Assembly: GCA_015680685.1 (NCBI GenBank) | Contig: MNCI01027271.1 | Location: 7,598-71,597 of the forward strand | DNA from: Gnetum montanum | Lineage: Eukaryota > Streptophyta > Gnetopsida > Gnetales > Gnetaceae | Direction of reading: 5' to 3' | DNA length: 64,000 nt | Shown: piece after piece, positions 11,936 to 23,660 of the stretch | Numbering within the stretch: position 1 is the stretch's first letter | Layout of the letters: each line of letters begins with the position of its first letter | Notes under the pieces: generated by a model | Seen by the model: the letters and a program-made list of their open reading frames with translations, nothing else | Database searches by the model: none | What the model was told of the DNA's origin: nothing | Program-made: the position numbers and the translations under genes

Positions 11936-13140
11936 CTAGCACTAGAAGGAGGACATATTATTATTCACAAAATAGTTTATAGGCTATTAGGTTATACTAG
12001 ATGTAAGTTAGTTATTTTGGCTCATAAGTGGTTCTTCAAGTTAATAAGAAAATTTTAAAGGTCCAAAAAATACATCTAAACTTGAGACTAGAAGCGCATC
12101 TAGAAAAGCTGAAACTATAACTAGAAATTCAAGGATTGGTTTTAAAACATGACATACTAGGATATCACCACCACTTAAGGGCTTGTATTTTGAAAGAAAA
12201 GTTAAATTACAAATAGGGTTGTTCAATAGAGTCCAAAATTTACAATTAATGGCAAACTTACCTCCTGTTAATCCATTTCTACTAACTACCCCTTTAATGT
12301 TTAATGCTTATCATGAAATTTCAAAAGCAGCCTACAAGTACTTGTGAGAGTCATACATTCTTGGTAAAGCATATTGGGCAAAAGATTATTTACACATCTT
12401 TGAACTAGTCCTTGTCCATGCAAATATTCCACATATAAATCAAGCATGTAGATTGTTTGTAGGAAACCTCAAGGACATGACCCATATGTGGTACTCGAAC
12501 TTGCCTAATAATAATATTACTAGCTAGGATGATATGAAAACCTTATTTATAGCCTAGTTTGATAATCAAATAAAAAAACATTAGTTATATAGTGGCCTAG
12601 TTCAAATGAAGCAAAAAAACAAGAAATCAGTAAGAGAGTTTAACATTAATTTTTAGAGAGTTTGTGGTTTATTTCAAAACCAATTCTGCCTAAGCAATTA
12701 AGTTCTAAGAGATGCCTATCTAAATGCTATAGACTCTAGAATCTCAATTTGGCTATGAAGGATCCCAAATATCAATGCTTTAGCAAACCTTTATAATGAG
12801 GCTATAGATTTAGGAAGGCATTTAAATCTAATTCCTAAGAATATCCATCTTTTTATAAAAGAGGCTCAAAAAGGAATATTTCCACTCCAAAGTTTAACTC
12901 AACCCAAGATGCTACCTTCAGTCACTGGCTCCATAGAATTTTGAAATGAAGAATCTGAAAAGACAAACTCTTGAAAGAAATGTCAAATCAAATAATCATG
13001 TTAGAAAAGGCTATATCAAAAGTAAAAATTAAGGAAAATAGAAATTTAAAAAAGTTAGATAATTAGGCAAAATTCGAACAAATTGAATGAAGTGAAGCTT
13101 TAGTTGATTCCAACCTAATAGAATTTGAAAAGGAATTTAA
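11936..13140 (+). pseudogene. Leader and gag remnant of element C
   Basis: The first 300 bases after the LTR hold no clear primer site. From about 12,250 a capsid-like sequence can be followed: NPFLLTTPLMFNAY, then CRLFVGNLKDMTHMWYSNLP, SVREFNINF and AIDLGRHLNLIP. This fits the Retrotrans_gag order, where the W-Y pair and the F-F motif are typical. Several stops, for example in TSWDD and FRRVCG, break it. The frame is open in short pieces only. Confidence 0.6.
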
Positions 13141-14140
13141 ATAATTTGCATACCTAGAAGTATATTACATAGAAAGGACATCTAGCAATGAGACTTCTGA
13201 GGATTCAAAGTTAGGATACTTTTCTAGCAATGAGTTTAATAACAATGAGGAGCCTAGATATGAGCTTAGGAGTACAAAAGAAAAACTTACCATATTTAGG
13301 CCACCAAATATAACACCTAAGCCTATTGAAAAATGTAAGAATTTTGAAGAAAAAAAAATTAAAGAAGAAATCTCAACCTAATAAAGAAGGTCACCAGGAT
13401 CCCAAGAATGTTTAGAAAATTAAGATTTTATGGTGAAGGAAAATATGACATAATAGAAGATTTAAAAAGGATCAAGGCCAATATTATTCTATATCAAATA
13501 ATTCAAATGAAGGGATGCTCCAAAAGAATTTTGAAGAAATTAAGAATAAGAAGAAAGGAACTGACACTACCACAAATTATATTCATAATGATAAATCCAC
13601 CAGTAAAACATAGGTATCGGCTAATAGAGATGCTCCTCCTTCCTATTGACTCTTAAGTTGAAAGGGAGATATCTACATAATTATTTGGTTGATTCAAGAG
13701 CCACTTCTAAATTAATGCCTATCATAATATGTAAGCAACTAGGGCTAAAACTTGAATAATTAGATAAGAAAATTGTTGAAGTTGACAAAAGTAGGGTTAG
13801 GATAGTAGGCTAATTAACAAACATTCTACTTTAGTTAGCGTCAAATCTAAGGATCATAAGTAGAGTCACTATCTAAGTAGTTAATATCCCTAATTCCTAT
13901 AGCTTGTTATTAAGTAGAAGTTGGAGTGGAAATTTTTCTAGATACATAGCTACGAATTATTCACACATGTGGTTGCCATGGAAGGGAGAACCAAATTAGA
14001 TTTATGGGTATGGTTAGCCTTTGATGATTAAGAATGTGACATTAGACGAAGAAAACAAAAGAGTTGAATCAAGAGAACTTGAATTAGGAGCCAACTTAAT
14101 TAGAGAAATATACATTATACATTCTTATGACCAAACAAAA
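13141..14140 (+). pseudogene. Gag C-terminus and protease remnant of element C
   Basis: The span 13,140-13,640 is acidic/basic low-complexity coding-like sequence (SSNETSEDSKLGYFSSNE) with an 82-codon open stretch at 13,408-13,656 in which I see no domain. Protease follows at about 13,675-14,010: LHNYLVDSRATSKLMP has the catalytic glycine of D-S-G replaced by arginine, and SYSLLLSRSW takes the position of the C-terminal GRxWL motif. Inactive. Confidence 0.55.
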
Positions 14141-14149
14141 CAATTGTAG

Positions 14150-14530
14150 CAATTATATTTTGATAAAGCTTGTAATTCAAGAGGATCAGGAATTGCTATT
14201 GTTCTAATTGGCCCAGAAGGCTAAGAAGATCAAAAAGCTATACAATTGGAATTTCCTTGTACCAATGATATAGTTAGTATGAAGCTTTATGTAGAATCCT
14301 AAGAATGACACATGAATAGGGAATTACCAAATTAGTGGTTAAAGGAGACTCAAAGCTCATATATGATCAGGTTAAAGGAAAATGTAGTTTTAAGAGTTCA
14401 TTCCTTAAAACATATAGGTAATGGTAGTAGGATTGCTCAAAAATTTCACAAAATATAAAATTAAAGACATCCTAGGGAAAAAGAATTGGAAGGCTAATGA
14501 ACTTGCAGTATCAGCTCAACTCAAGAGTTA
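14150..14530 (+). pseudogene. RNase H-like domain located upstream of RT in element C
   Basis: Reading across stops gives YFDKACNSRGSGIAIVLIGP, then QLEFPCTNDIVSYEAL, VVKGDSKLIYDQVKGK and KNWKANELA. The acidic positions D, E and D fit an RNase H of the 'archaeal-like' kind known from Tat-lineage elements; the last aspartate of A-D-A is replaced. It is followed by FQLFEDDHQI (about 14,608-14,640), a linker I recall in plant elements with the order protease-RNase H-RT. The domain lies before RT rather than only after it. Inactive. Confidence 0.6.
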
Positions 14531-14939
14531 TTAAAAATAACCGGAAGTTATAACATAGTAATTAATTTAGAACCAAAACCAATGGTCCCTGACAAGGAAG
14601 AACGTTTTCAATTATTTGAAGATGATCATCAAATAATTTAATTTCTCTATAATATGGGAGAAATTAAAGGTTGAGTTTATGGAAAGGTTAATTTAAGATC
14701 CAATGATAAAAAGATGCCTTAAAGGATACCATAGTTAGAAGAAGAATTCAACTAGAAATTGGTAAAAGTATTAGACATTCAAAATTCTGAAGATCAAGCT
14801 TATGAAAAATTTAACTTCGGATGTCAAAATACTTCAAAAACTTCTCAACATTAGGAAAAAGCTTCATTAAAGTGTAAAAAAAATTTAGATGGTTTTACTT
14901 TGTCATACGATCATTTAAGAACTTTTGATCCTAACATTA

Positions 14940-15695
14940 TGACTCATAAGATTTCTTTGGAAAAGGATTGTAAGATAGTCAAATAGAAGATAAGAAAATG
15001 TATTCCAATCTTTGAGCCAAAGATGGAAGCTAAAATTAAGAAATTGTTAGGTGCTAGCATAATATATCTAGTTAAGTATTTAGCTTGGATAGTTAATTTA
15101 GTACCAATTAGGAAAAAGAACAAAGATGTAAGACTATGTGTTGATTTTAGGAATTTAAATGAGGCTTCAATTAAGGATAAATATTCACTTCTAAGAATTG
15201 ATGAAATGCTGATAACAGTATCAGGATATTAGTTATACTCATTTTTAGATGTATTTTCAGGCTATAATCAAATAATAGTGGATAAGAATGACATATTCAA
15301 GATAGCATTTATCACTAAATGGGGAACACAGACATATAACAAAATTTTCTTTAGCTTATCAAGTGCAAGGAATACTTTTCAGCAAGCTATGGATGTTTCT
15401 TTCAAAGGGCTTATTAGAAAATTTGTTGCTATTTCTTTGGATGATATTATGATTTGCTTAAAACATGAGTTTGATCATAGCTCTTACTTACAGGAGATAT
15501 TTAACAAATGTCAAAAATTTACTATTTCTCTAAATCCTAAAAAGTGTATTTTTGGAGTAAAATTAGCCATTTTACTTGGGCATAGAATTTTTCAAAAAGA
15601 AATAACTATTGATCAGGCTAGAATCAAATCTATCCAAGGTATAGAGCATCCTACAAATAAAAAGGCATTAAGATCATTCTTTGGAAGATAAACTT
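14940..15695 (+). pseudogene. Reverse transcriptase remnant of element C
   Basis: Recognisable words are MEAKIKKLLGASIIYL (15,023), LVPIRKKNKDVRLCVDFRNL, DVFSGYNQIIVDKND, SSARNTFQQAMD, then SLDDIMIC at about 15,433 in place of the usual YxDD, and NPKKCIFGVK. Open stretches are 15,023-15,232 and 15,278-15,691. A single TAG near 15,230 separates them, which also cuts the protein within the palm. Clearly Ty3/gypsy but a different lineage from the Athila copies in the window. Confidence 0.82.
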
Positions 15696-15779
15696 TATCA
15701 AGAAATTTATTCCTAGATTTATGAAATAACAAAGCCTCTTTCATGAATGCTGAAGAAAGATATTGAAGTAAGAAAAATC

Positions 15780-16330
15780 AAAGAATCAATTAAAGCTTTG
15801 GAACAAATTTAAGAAGCCATTTTAGAAGCCCCATATCTAGTAAAACCCAAATTAAAGAAAGATTTTTAGTTATACGCTTTCTCTTCCAAAGACTCATTGG
15901 TTGCAGTACTAACACAGAAGGATGGAATAGAAGAAAAACCAATTGAATTTTTCAGTTACTAACTAAAGGATGCTAAAAGAAATTACTCAAAATTAGAAAA
16001 ACAAGCATTTGTCATGATCAAAGGTTTTGGACATTTTATGTATTATCTACAAAACGCTTTACTTCACATTATGACCATAGAGCTAGCCATAAGATAGTTC
16101 CTATCTCAAAATGAAATTGGATTGAAGAGATCTAACTAGATAATCAAACTCCAACAATTCAACTTTACTTTAGAAACTTGCAAAATAGTAAAGAATATGG
16201 GATTAGCTAGGAAGATGGCAAAAGAATCAAAGCGAGAAACACTAGCTTTCTCCGAAAATACAAATTGGTATGATGATATAGCAAGGTTTCTTATCAACCA
16301 TGAGATTCCTAAAAATCTACCAAATGAAAA
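15780..16330 (+). pseudogene. RNase H remnant of element C
   Basis: This is the gypsy-type RNase H in the usual place after RT. It shows LYAFSSKDSLVAVLTQKDG, IEFFSYLKDAKRNYSK, LEKQAFVMIKGFGHFMYYL and, after stops, IIKLQQFNFTLETCK. A 74-codon open stretch at 16,197-16,421 covers the linker to integrase and contains NTNWYDDIARFL, a motif I associate with this linker. Confidence 0.65.
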
Positions 16331-16429
16331 AGAAAGGACTTTTATGATCAATACTAAGAATTACATCTATACTATATACAAAAAAATTAGGGGTACTTTA
16401 CTAGAATGTGCATTGAATTAAAACATTAA

Positions 16430-17490
16430 AGGCATATTAAAACAATTCCAAGATCATGAGGACCTATACTATGAATTTCCTAGGGCCATAATGCAACATA
16501 TATTAAGATATAATTTTTATTAGCCAATGATATATAAGGATGTAAGCAATAAAATTCTAACTTTTGATATGTGCTAGATTCATGGGACGAAGTTAAGAAA
16601 GACTAATGCTCTACTAAAACTAGTAATAGTAGATAGGCTTTTCCAATGATGGGCATTAGATTTTACAAGAACCATTACTCTATTAAAATTTGGGTATAGA
16701 TTTATCTTAATAAGGACTAATTATTTCACCAAATGCCCAAAAGCTAAAGTGTTAAGGAGTATGTCCATGATGTAACAAAATTTCTTAAGCAATACATCAT
16801 GAATCATTTTGGATTGCTAGAGTCATTAGTAACTGATAATGGTACAACTTTTCAATTAACTAAGTTTGTAAGATGGACATCAAAGAAATTAATTCTACTC
16901 TATTCCTCTTCCAACTACTATATGAAGGGGAATAGTCTAGCTGAATCCACTCATACATGAAGCATTCAATGGATAATAATGAGGGAAATTGGCATGAACT
17001 ATTACAAGGAGCCTTATGGAAATATAGGATAAGAATGAAGAGATTTATAGGAATTTCATCATTCAACTTAGTTTCTGAGTGTAATTCTCAAGTACCCAAT
17101 ACATTTGCGTCTTTAGCAGTTAGGTTTATTAAGATTTATAACCCATGATCTAACAAAGAACATGTTGTGATGGCCTTATTATTAAGGAAGGAAGTTGAGA
17201 TTGAGAAAGCCTAAGATAAGCTCTTACATAACATAGTGTTAATGAAAATATGGTTTGATCACCAAGAGCGATGGAAGTCATTTTGAGAAGGGGACTTGAT
17301 TTTTTTGTGGAAGGTTAATGATAAAGATAAACCTAATAAATTTTTGGCTAGGTAAATTGGGCCTTTAATGATTAAGTAAAAAGTGGCTAAAAATACGTCT
17401 AAGTTTAGTTTGCTAGATAGAAAGGTGTTGAACTATCTATTCAATATCCTTCATTTCAAGCATTATTTTAGACAACAGCCTACTTAGAGA
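16430..17490 (+). pseudogene. Integrase remnant of element C
   Basis: The words AIMQHILRYNFY and PMIYKDVSNKILTFDMC cover the zinc-binding end, WALDFTRTITL the first catalytic aspartate, LLESLVTDNGTTFQL the second (about 16,815-16,855), and NSLAESTHT the glutamate region. WHELLQGALWKYRI follows in the 63-codon open stretch 16,957-17,148. The C-terminal portion near 17,275-17,460 is FREGDLIFLWKV and then NYLFNILHFKHYF. There are many stops. Confidence 0.65.
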
Positions 17491-18079
17491 TACTCAAGAA
17501 TGGCAAAACAAATTGTAAATATGCACATAGTGTGTGTAACAAATTAGGATTATATAATAAGGCTGAGGTCAAGCTATAAATCCATTAGTGTATCATGGCT
17601 GAAAAATCAAGATCCACTATGAGAAGAAGATTGTTCGCAAGTCTAAGGTATTTATCTAGATTTTGTCCAAAACATGTGCAAAGGGACTTCTACTGAGCTA
17701 TCTCATACAGGGTAGCTTATAACAACCCATTCATGTCATGGATTTCAAATGAGTTCTCTACTCTTATAAGTAGAAAATCAATTCATGTTCTTGGGTGGAA
17801 TGAGTTTCTTGAATTTTTTGACCTATCAATGAAAAGGAATTACTTTAGGAATAGCCAAGATTAAGTCTTTAACTATGAAGATGTATTAGTAAATCAACCT
17901 AAACATGAAATTGAAAGGAAGTATGAAGGCCTAGAGAAATAACCAGAAGAAGATGAAGAACAAAACCAAAATGCTAGTTCTACAAAGCCTAATGAAAACC
18001 AAGGTTTGCAAAATGAGTTGCAAGCTACAACACCAACTTAAGTAACTACTGAGCTCGAGTACGATGGAGCCTTAGAATG
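17491..18079 (+). other. 3' internal region of element C, left half, with an acidic coding-like stretch
   Basis: After integrase, 17,730-18,050 reads in one frame with few stops. It starts FMSWISNEFSTLISRKSIHV, passes GWNEFLEFFDLSMKRNYF and ends in an acidic Glu/Asn/Gln-rich tail. I recognise no domain. It could be a short extra frame of the element or chance. GAATG at 18,075-18,079 is the left target duplication of the next insertion; the sequence resumes at 27,608. Confidence 0.5.
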
Positions 18080-18945
18080 TGATGAACGGTGAGGTACCCC
18101 TACACTCAACCATATGAATACAAGCATTTCACGCACAATCCAGTCAAATTCCAAGGACTAAGTGCCTATGCACGTTTGTGGAACAAGGATGGGTTGGTTG
18201 ATCGTTGTCTTCCCAAGCTTAGCTGTATGTCATGATTATATGGTTAAGTAAGCTTAAGGCATATGATTTTTATAGCTTTTATGTTTTTATGTTCTACGCT
18301 AGTAGGGAAGGAGAGAGGTAACTAAGTGACTAATTTAACTTAACTACTCATTAACTAAGTTCTAACTAATCCTAACACCGACATCCATTCTCACTTGTTG
18401 TACACATCCTAAACTAGTGCAACACTACTAGGATTACCAAACGCTAATTGTTACTAGGTTACCAAGTGTTACACGCATGCTCGAAGTGATCGTACTAAGT
18501 GTAATTTAAGAATGTGTTTAATTGATCAAAATGAATTGCTACGTTAATAACATAAATGTAAAGTGCATAAAATAAAATAAATGCATAAGAAAATAAAATA
18601 AAAGGAATGCGTAAGAAAACAAATCTCAAGTGCTGCAAGGATGAATCAAAGAGCTCATCTTTATTGTCGTACACAAGGTGTGCTTAGGTACACAATGCTT
18701 AAATAAAGATCCATCCACACTTAGACCTCCTACTATGGGCACTTGGAAAATACTCTAACAGACTACAAGAGTTTCTCTACTTGACTCCTAAAGACTTTCT
18801 CCCAATTTTGCGCCTGGGCACTGTATTTATAGGCTTGGGAGCAACTACTCTAATAATTAGAGTAACCACTCTAATAATTAGAATAAACTACTAGAGTAAC
18901 TGCTCTAATAATTAAAATAAACTTCTAGAGTAACTACTCTCATCA
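18080..18945 (-). repeat. 3' LTR of element 2
   Basis: This LTR is 866 bp, TGATGAAC...TCTCATCA. It aligns with 27,190-27,602 from base 18,567. The U3 end (18,845-18,945) holds imperfect repeats of about 30 bp around AGAGTAACTACTCT and CTAATAATTAGA; the other LTR has about one more unit. The inverted words ATCTTTATT/AATAAAGAT flank the likely polyadenylation region near 18,655-18,715. Confidence 0.9.
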
Positions 18946-18958
18946 TACCCCCACCACT
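18946..18958 (-). promoter_or_regulatory. Polypurine tract of element 2
   Basis: On the minus strand AGTGGTGGGGGTA abuts the start of the 3' LTR. This is the expected place and composition for the plus-strand primer of LTR retrotransposons. Confidence 0.7.
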
Positions 18959-20985
18959 GAATGAAGACTCGTCCTCAAGTTCCTTACAAAATATTGAGAA
19001 GGTATGGGATTATTGACTAATTGACAATTCATGGTGGAATGAGATGATAGACTCAACGTGCCCAATGATGGATCAATAAGCATATTACAACATTATGGTG
19101 AACACTCATACATAAATGACATCCAAGCCTTTATTTGGTAGCTTGTAGAGAAAGAGAGAGAAAGAAAATGAAGCATGTTGCTGCCAATGCTAAGATTACA
19201 GCTTCCGTTGTTTATCCATAGCCATGCCACAAAACTTGCTCCTTTCATAAATGCTCTAGTTTTGGTCCATCCTAAGTGCTTCCTCCAAGCCTAGTCCATT
19301 GTTTGTATGATCACCATTTGCACACACAACATAGGCACAAATGAGCAAGGATAGATAATCCACAATGTAGTTGATACCTTGCCTCAATATGAAGCGTATT
19401 GGCTGAGTTGTGGTTATGGAAAAAAGTAGTTCAGAGATTTATTACTGGTAACTACCCAAGGTATAGGGGTTAGACAATTATTAAAATGGAAAAAATTGAA
19501 AAATTTGTGCTAAGGACTCCATAACTGAGAGCAAACCTCTGGTAACTATAAGAAGGAAAAACATGAGGAACAAGAAAGATGAAAAATATCAACAGCAACA
19601 CCAATAAAATAAATGTCATGAATGGGGATGAAATAAGACATGATTAATTACAGGAAATGTTTAAGGGAAAGAAGTTAACAATTGCACCAAAAAGAAATGC
19701 CAATGGGTCCTTCCCAAAGTAGGCTCATGCCTTTTATACCTTGACAAACCCACAAACCAAAGAGTCCGTAGGCTCTAAGAATGTCATTTGGAAGTAAGAG
19801 TTAAAAACTTACCCATAAGAATTCTCCAAATAAAAAATGCATCAACCCAGAAACAAACTAATGATAAAACTGATAATGAGGTGGAAAAATGGAAAGAAAT
19901 ATGGAGAGAAGAGAATAGAATGGAATCCCAAGAACAAGGTTCTGTAAAGTCCCTTGTGTATTTCATGGTTAATATGATTGAGTAGAACTCATCCCAAATC
20001 CAGACTCAAACAAACCACATCCAGTGATCTCGCATCAACATACTTGACCAATCCATCCACTTGAAGCAACAAGAATGCTTCCACAAAGAATCACCACCAT
20101 TCTGAGGAGAGCAAGATGGAGAAGCACGAAGTGAGAAAGGGCCTTAGTTATAGGAAACCTTCAAGCATGGGTAACATGTCTTTCTAGTTCCATAGCCAGT
20201 GCTTGTAGCTCATATTGCTTTATTATATCTAAGGGGTGTGCTTTAAATTCTCACATTTTTTTTCTCTCTTTTTTTTTTCTTTTTTTTTGCATGAGAACCA
20301 CACCATGCAAAGACTTATTTTTATTCACTCAGCTTCCTGATATGCGAACAATGTCAACATGGCAGAAAACCCAAGGAAAGCATCCAAGCACCCAAGAGAA
20401 TGGCNAATGGCAGAAAACCCAAGGAAAGCATCCAAGCACCCAAGAGAATGGCCAACACAAATGCATCAAATCCCCTTGAAGTCACACCCTTTTCATCCTT
20501 TGAGTTTTTCCTTGGTTTGAAAAATACCCAGCCACCAATTTATTAACAAATTTACTTAGAAAAAAGGGACTGTACAATTCCAAGCCAAAGGAGACCATAG
20601 AGTTGTATGGATGAGTGAATGGTGTGGACTGATTGCCTATTTTACCAAAAGGACCATACCTTAATATCAGCATCATAATTCAAAGGTAAAAACCAAACAT
20701 TAGCAACTAATATGATATAATTCAATCCACCATCATGAGCACTTATTAGATGATGAATAAAAGTAAATCAAGCAATCAAACAAATAGTAAAAATATAAAT
20801 AATGGTGTAAAACAAAAATAAGAAAAGTTGGGAAAATGTGTAAAACAAAAATTCAAAAAGAACTAAGGGCCTAGAATGGTTAACATAGGTAGCCATCTCC
20901 CCCATAACTGAGTTGGAAGGAGGAGATCTGAAATAGTCAACAGGGTTGTCCCTCAAGAGAGGTAGTATATGTATTGGCTATCCTA
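18959..20985 (-). other. Non-coding 3' region of element 2
   Basis: About 2 kb between the integrase end and the polypurine tract. Short open stretches exist on both strands (for example 19,788-19,985), but none carries a recognisable domain. A T-rich run lies at 20,258-20,288. An env-like frame may occupy this place in Athila relatives, but I cannot support one here. A single N at 20,405 is flanked by a 46-bp duplication. Confidence 0.6.
20359..20452. repeat. 46-bp exact direct repeat on either side of a single N
   Basis: Bases 20,359-20,404 and 20,407-20,452 are identical, with N at 20,405. The pattern is what an unmerged contig overlap leaves behind, so it is probably an assembly product and not a genomic tandem repeat. 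Confidence 0.85.
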
Positions 20986-22185
20986 AGTTCCTAGAAAGGT
21001 TTGGTTTGTTGCACATTGACCAACAGTTTCTTGTTTGGGCTCTTAAGTTTGTATATTGTCATGGCCCTTGAAGGAAAAGTTGCATAAATAATATAAGGTC
21101 CTTCCCACAGTGTTTGAAATTTAGTACATTGTGGCACATGTGTGGGATTCTAGTAGAGAACCTTATCTCCTAGTTGCTATTTAACTTTCCTAATCCTTAG
21201 ATCATGGTGTTGTTTATTGAATGCCTTGTGCAATTCGTTAGATGATAGAGCAGCTAGTCGATTTTCATCTAGCAAATTAAGGATTACTAACCATTATTTT
21301 TGTGCTAGATCAAGGTCAAGGTTGAGGTCACATGCCGTGGATAGTGTACAGAGCTCAGTCTGAATGGGAAGCATTGGTAATTTACTGTACACTAACTCAT
21401 AGGGAGAGTAGCCTGTAGGGAGTTTCCATGTGGAGCAGTATGCCCAAAGAGCATTGTTCAATTTAGTGCTCCAATCTCACCTATACTTGTTAATGGTTCT
21501 GGTCAATATCTTCGTAATCTTCCTATTGGTGACTTCTGCTTAATTATTCACTTGGGGGTGGTATGGTGTAGTCAATTTATGCTCAACCCCTAAGCGTTCC
21601 ATTAATTTCTAAAAAGTTACACCTATGAAGTGTGTACCATTGTCTGAAATAAGTGCATGCAACACACCAAACCTGTTTATGATTTGTTGTTGAACAAATC
21701 ATGCAGCTATAGATGATGTACAATCTTTAATAGCTGTTGCTTCAGCCCATTTTGTTAGGTAATCAACAGCAACAATAATATAATATTTTCCATTGGACAT
21801 TGGTGTAATCATCCCCATAAAATCAATTCCCCAAATGTTGAAGGGTTCTAATGGTTGAATCCATTATTGCAAACCCTCCATTCTAGCAATCATTCCCCCA
21901 TCACGTTGATAGCACTCACAAGATTGGACGAAACGATGGGCGTCCCAAAACAATGTAGGCCAATAATATCTTACAAGAAAGATCCTGATGGTTGTTCATC
22001 TCCCAGCGTAATGACCCCCACAAGGACCCTCATGAGTGTCTTGGAGAACTCGCAGTTGATCTATATTGGGAACACACCATCGAACCAACCCATCAAGACA
22101 CACTTTGTAAAGTTGCCCATTGATCTCCATAAAGTACTTGGATTGGTGAAGAAACAGTTGTTTCTTCTTAAGGTTTAACTCTTAT
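20986..22185 (-). pseudogene. Integrase remnant of element 2
   Basis: On the minus strand the order is a zinc-binding end with CECYQRDGGMI (C-x2-C, about 21,890), then core words [11 protein letters not shown] (D1), [19 protein letters not shown] (D2, about 21,640), AEVTNRKI (E, about 21,530) and LNNALWAY. The C-terminal domain reads QLGDKVLYWNPTHVPQ and LWEGPYIIYATF, ending near 20,990. A handful of stops interrupt it. Of all integrases in the window this is the best preserved at the level of motifs. Confidence 0.82.
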
Positions 22186-22319
22186 GATGTTTATTGGATG
22201 AGGAGATAGGTAAGAATGCTACTGTACCAGTTTTTCTTTGTGGGTGCTTAATTATTCACTACTCTAGTAAAGAGGAATTCATCAAGGAAATGATCAGAAA
22301 TTGGATACTCATCCTCTTT

Positions 22320-22740
22320 ATTGTCCCATCACAACCAAGATAAATGATTAGCAACTACATTCTCAGTGCCCTTGCGACCGATCATCATTAAATCGAACTC
22401 TTGTAAGATTACAAGCCATCGTATCATACGAAGGCTTACCATTGGCTTATTCATGAGTAACCAAATTGCACTATGATTTGTATGTATATATACTTTATCT
22501 CTGAATACATAGTTTCTAAACGTTTCTAGTGCAAACACTACAGCCATTAATTCTTTCTCTGTGGTAGTGTACTTAAGTTGTGCACCAATGATACTTCTAC
22601 TTGCACAATGGATGTAATAAGGATGCTTTTGGTCATCTAACTATGTAAGTACAGCTCCTAAAGCATAGTTGGATGCGTCAGTCATGATATCGAATGGTTT
22701 GGACCAATCAGGAGCTTGTAGAATGGGTGTTTCTACTAGC
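22320..22740 (-). pseudogene. RNase H remnant of element 2
   Basis: The 72-codon open stretch 22,329-22,547 contains MAVVFALETFRNYVF, VYIHTNHSAIWLLM and ENVVANHLSWL; upstream, to about 22,740, comes MTDASNYALGAVL. In the last catalytic motif (ADxLS) aspartate has become asparagine, and TDH has become TNH, so the enzyme would be dead even without stops. Confidence 0.75.
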
Positions 22741-22754
22741 TTCTGTTTCAAACT

Positions 22755-23660
22755 TTAGAAAGATAATTTGCATTCCCTGGTCCACTTGAAAGGTATGTCC
22801 TTTTTTGTTAATTCCACCAATGGTTTGGCAACCTTTGAAAAGTTCTTAATAAATCTCCTATAGTAGCCAATATGTCCAAGGAATGACCAAATATCTTTAA
22901 CAATATCTAGTTGTTGGGTAATTCCTTGGATAATTTTGATTTTCTTGGGGTCTACCTCTATCCCTATGTGTGAGATTTTGTGCCCTAGTACTACGTCTTC
23001 TTGGACCATCAAATGACTTTTCTGCTAGTTAAGACTCAAATTGATTTCTACACATCTTTTTAACACTTGCTCCAACCAGTCCAAGGCTTGATCAAAGTTT
23101 GCTCCATAAGTGGAGAAGTCATTCATAAATACCTCCACACCATTTCCTATCTGCTATTGGAATATGCTTAGAACTAGTTATTGAAATGTTGCAGGGGCAT
23201 TGCACAAGCCAAACAACATCTGTTTGTATGTGAACGTTTCCCAAGGACTGATGAACGTAGTCTTGTCTTGGTCTTCAAGGGCTATTTGTATTTTGTTATA
23301 TCCTCTATATCCATCAAAAAAATTGTAATAGCAATGCCCTACAATGGTGTCTAAGACTTGGTCGACAAATGGTAATGGAAAGTGATCTTTGAATGTTGCC
23401 ATATTTAATAACCTAAAATCTATGCACACCCTCCATTGCCTCCCTTTTTAGGCACAATAACTAAGGGGCTAATCCATTCACTATCAGCAATTGGGTATAT
23501 GAACCCANGGATATGACCAAACGAAGGCTTTTGACCATTTATTTATTACCTTCAACAATTCTTCTTTCTATTCAAGAGCAAGCTTAGTGTTGATAATTAC
23601 CAATTTTCTGCTTTTAAGGAACGTGTATTCCATACCAGTGGGCAATGGTTTTAGCTTGAG
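22755..23660 (-). pseudogene. Reverse transcriptase remnant of element 2, collapsed at an N
   Basis: The 83-codon stretch 23,178-23,429 has CIDFRLLNMATFKDHFPLPF, DGYRGYNKIQIALEDQ and LFGLCNAPATFQ; the stretch 22,755-23,012 has LGHKISHIGIEVDPKK and FLGHIGYYRRFIKNFSKVAK. The catalytic MDD region is read near 23,125 as VFMNDFSTYG, with the first aspartate changed to asparagine. At the N (23,508) KAFVWSY joins directly to IADSEWISPLV, so the usual several dozen codons between these motifs are missing. Confidence 0.8.

Noticed and set aside
18959-20985. env-like gene in the 3' region of element 2
   Set aside because: Only short frames without transmembrane or signal features; too decayed to support the call.
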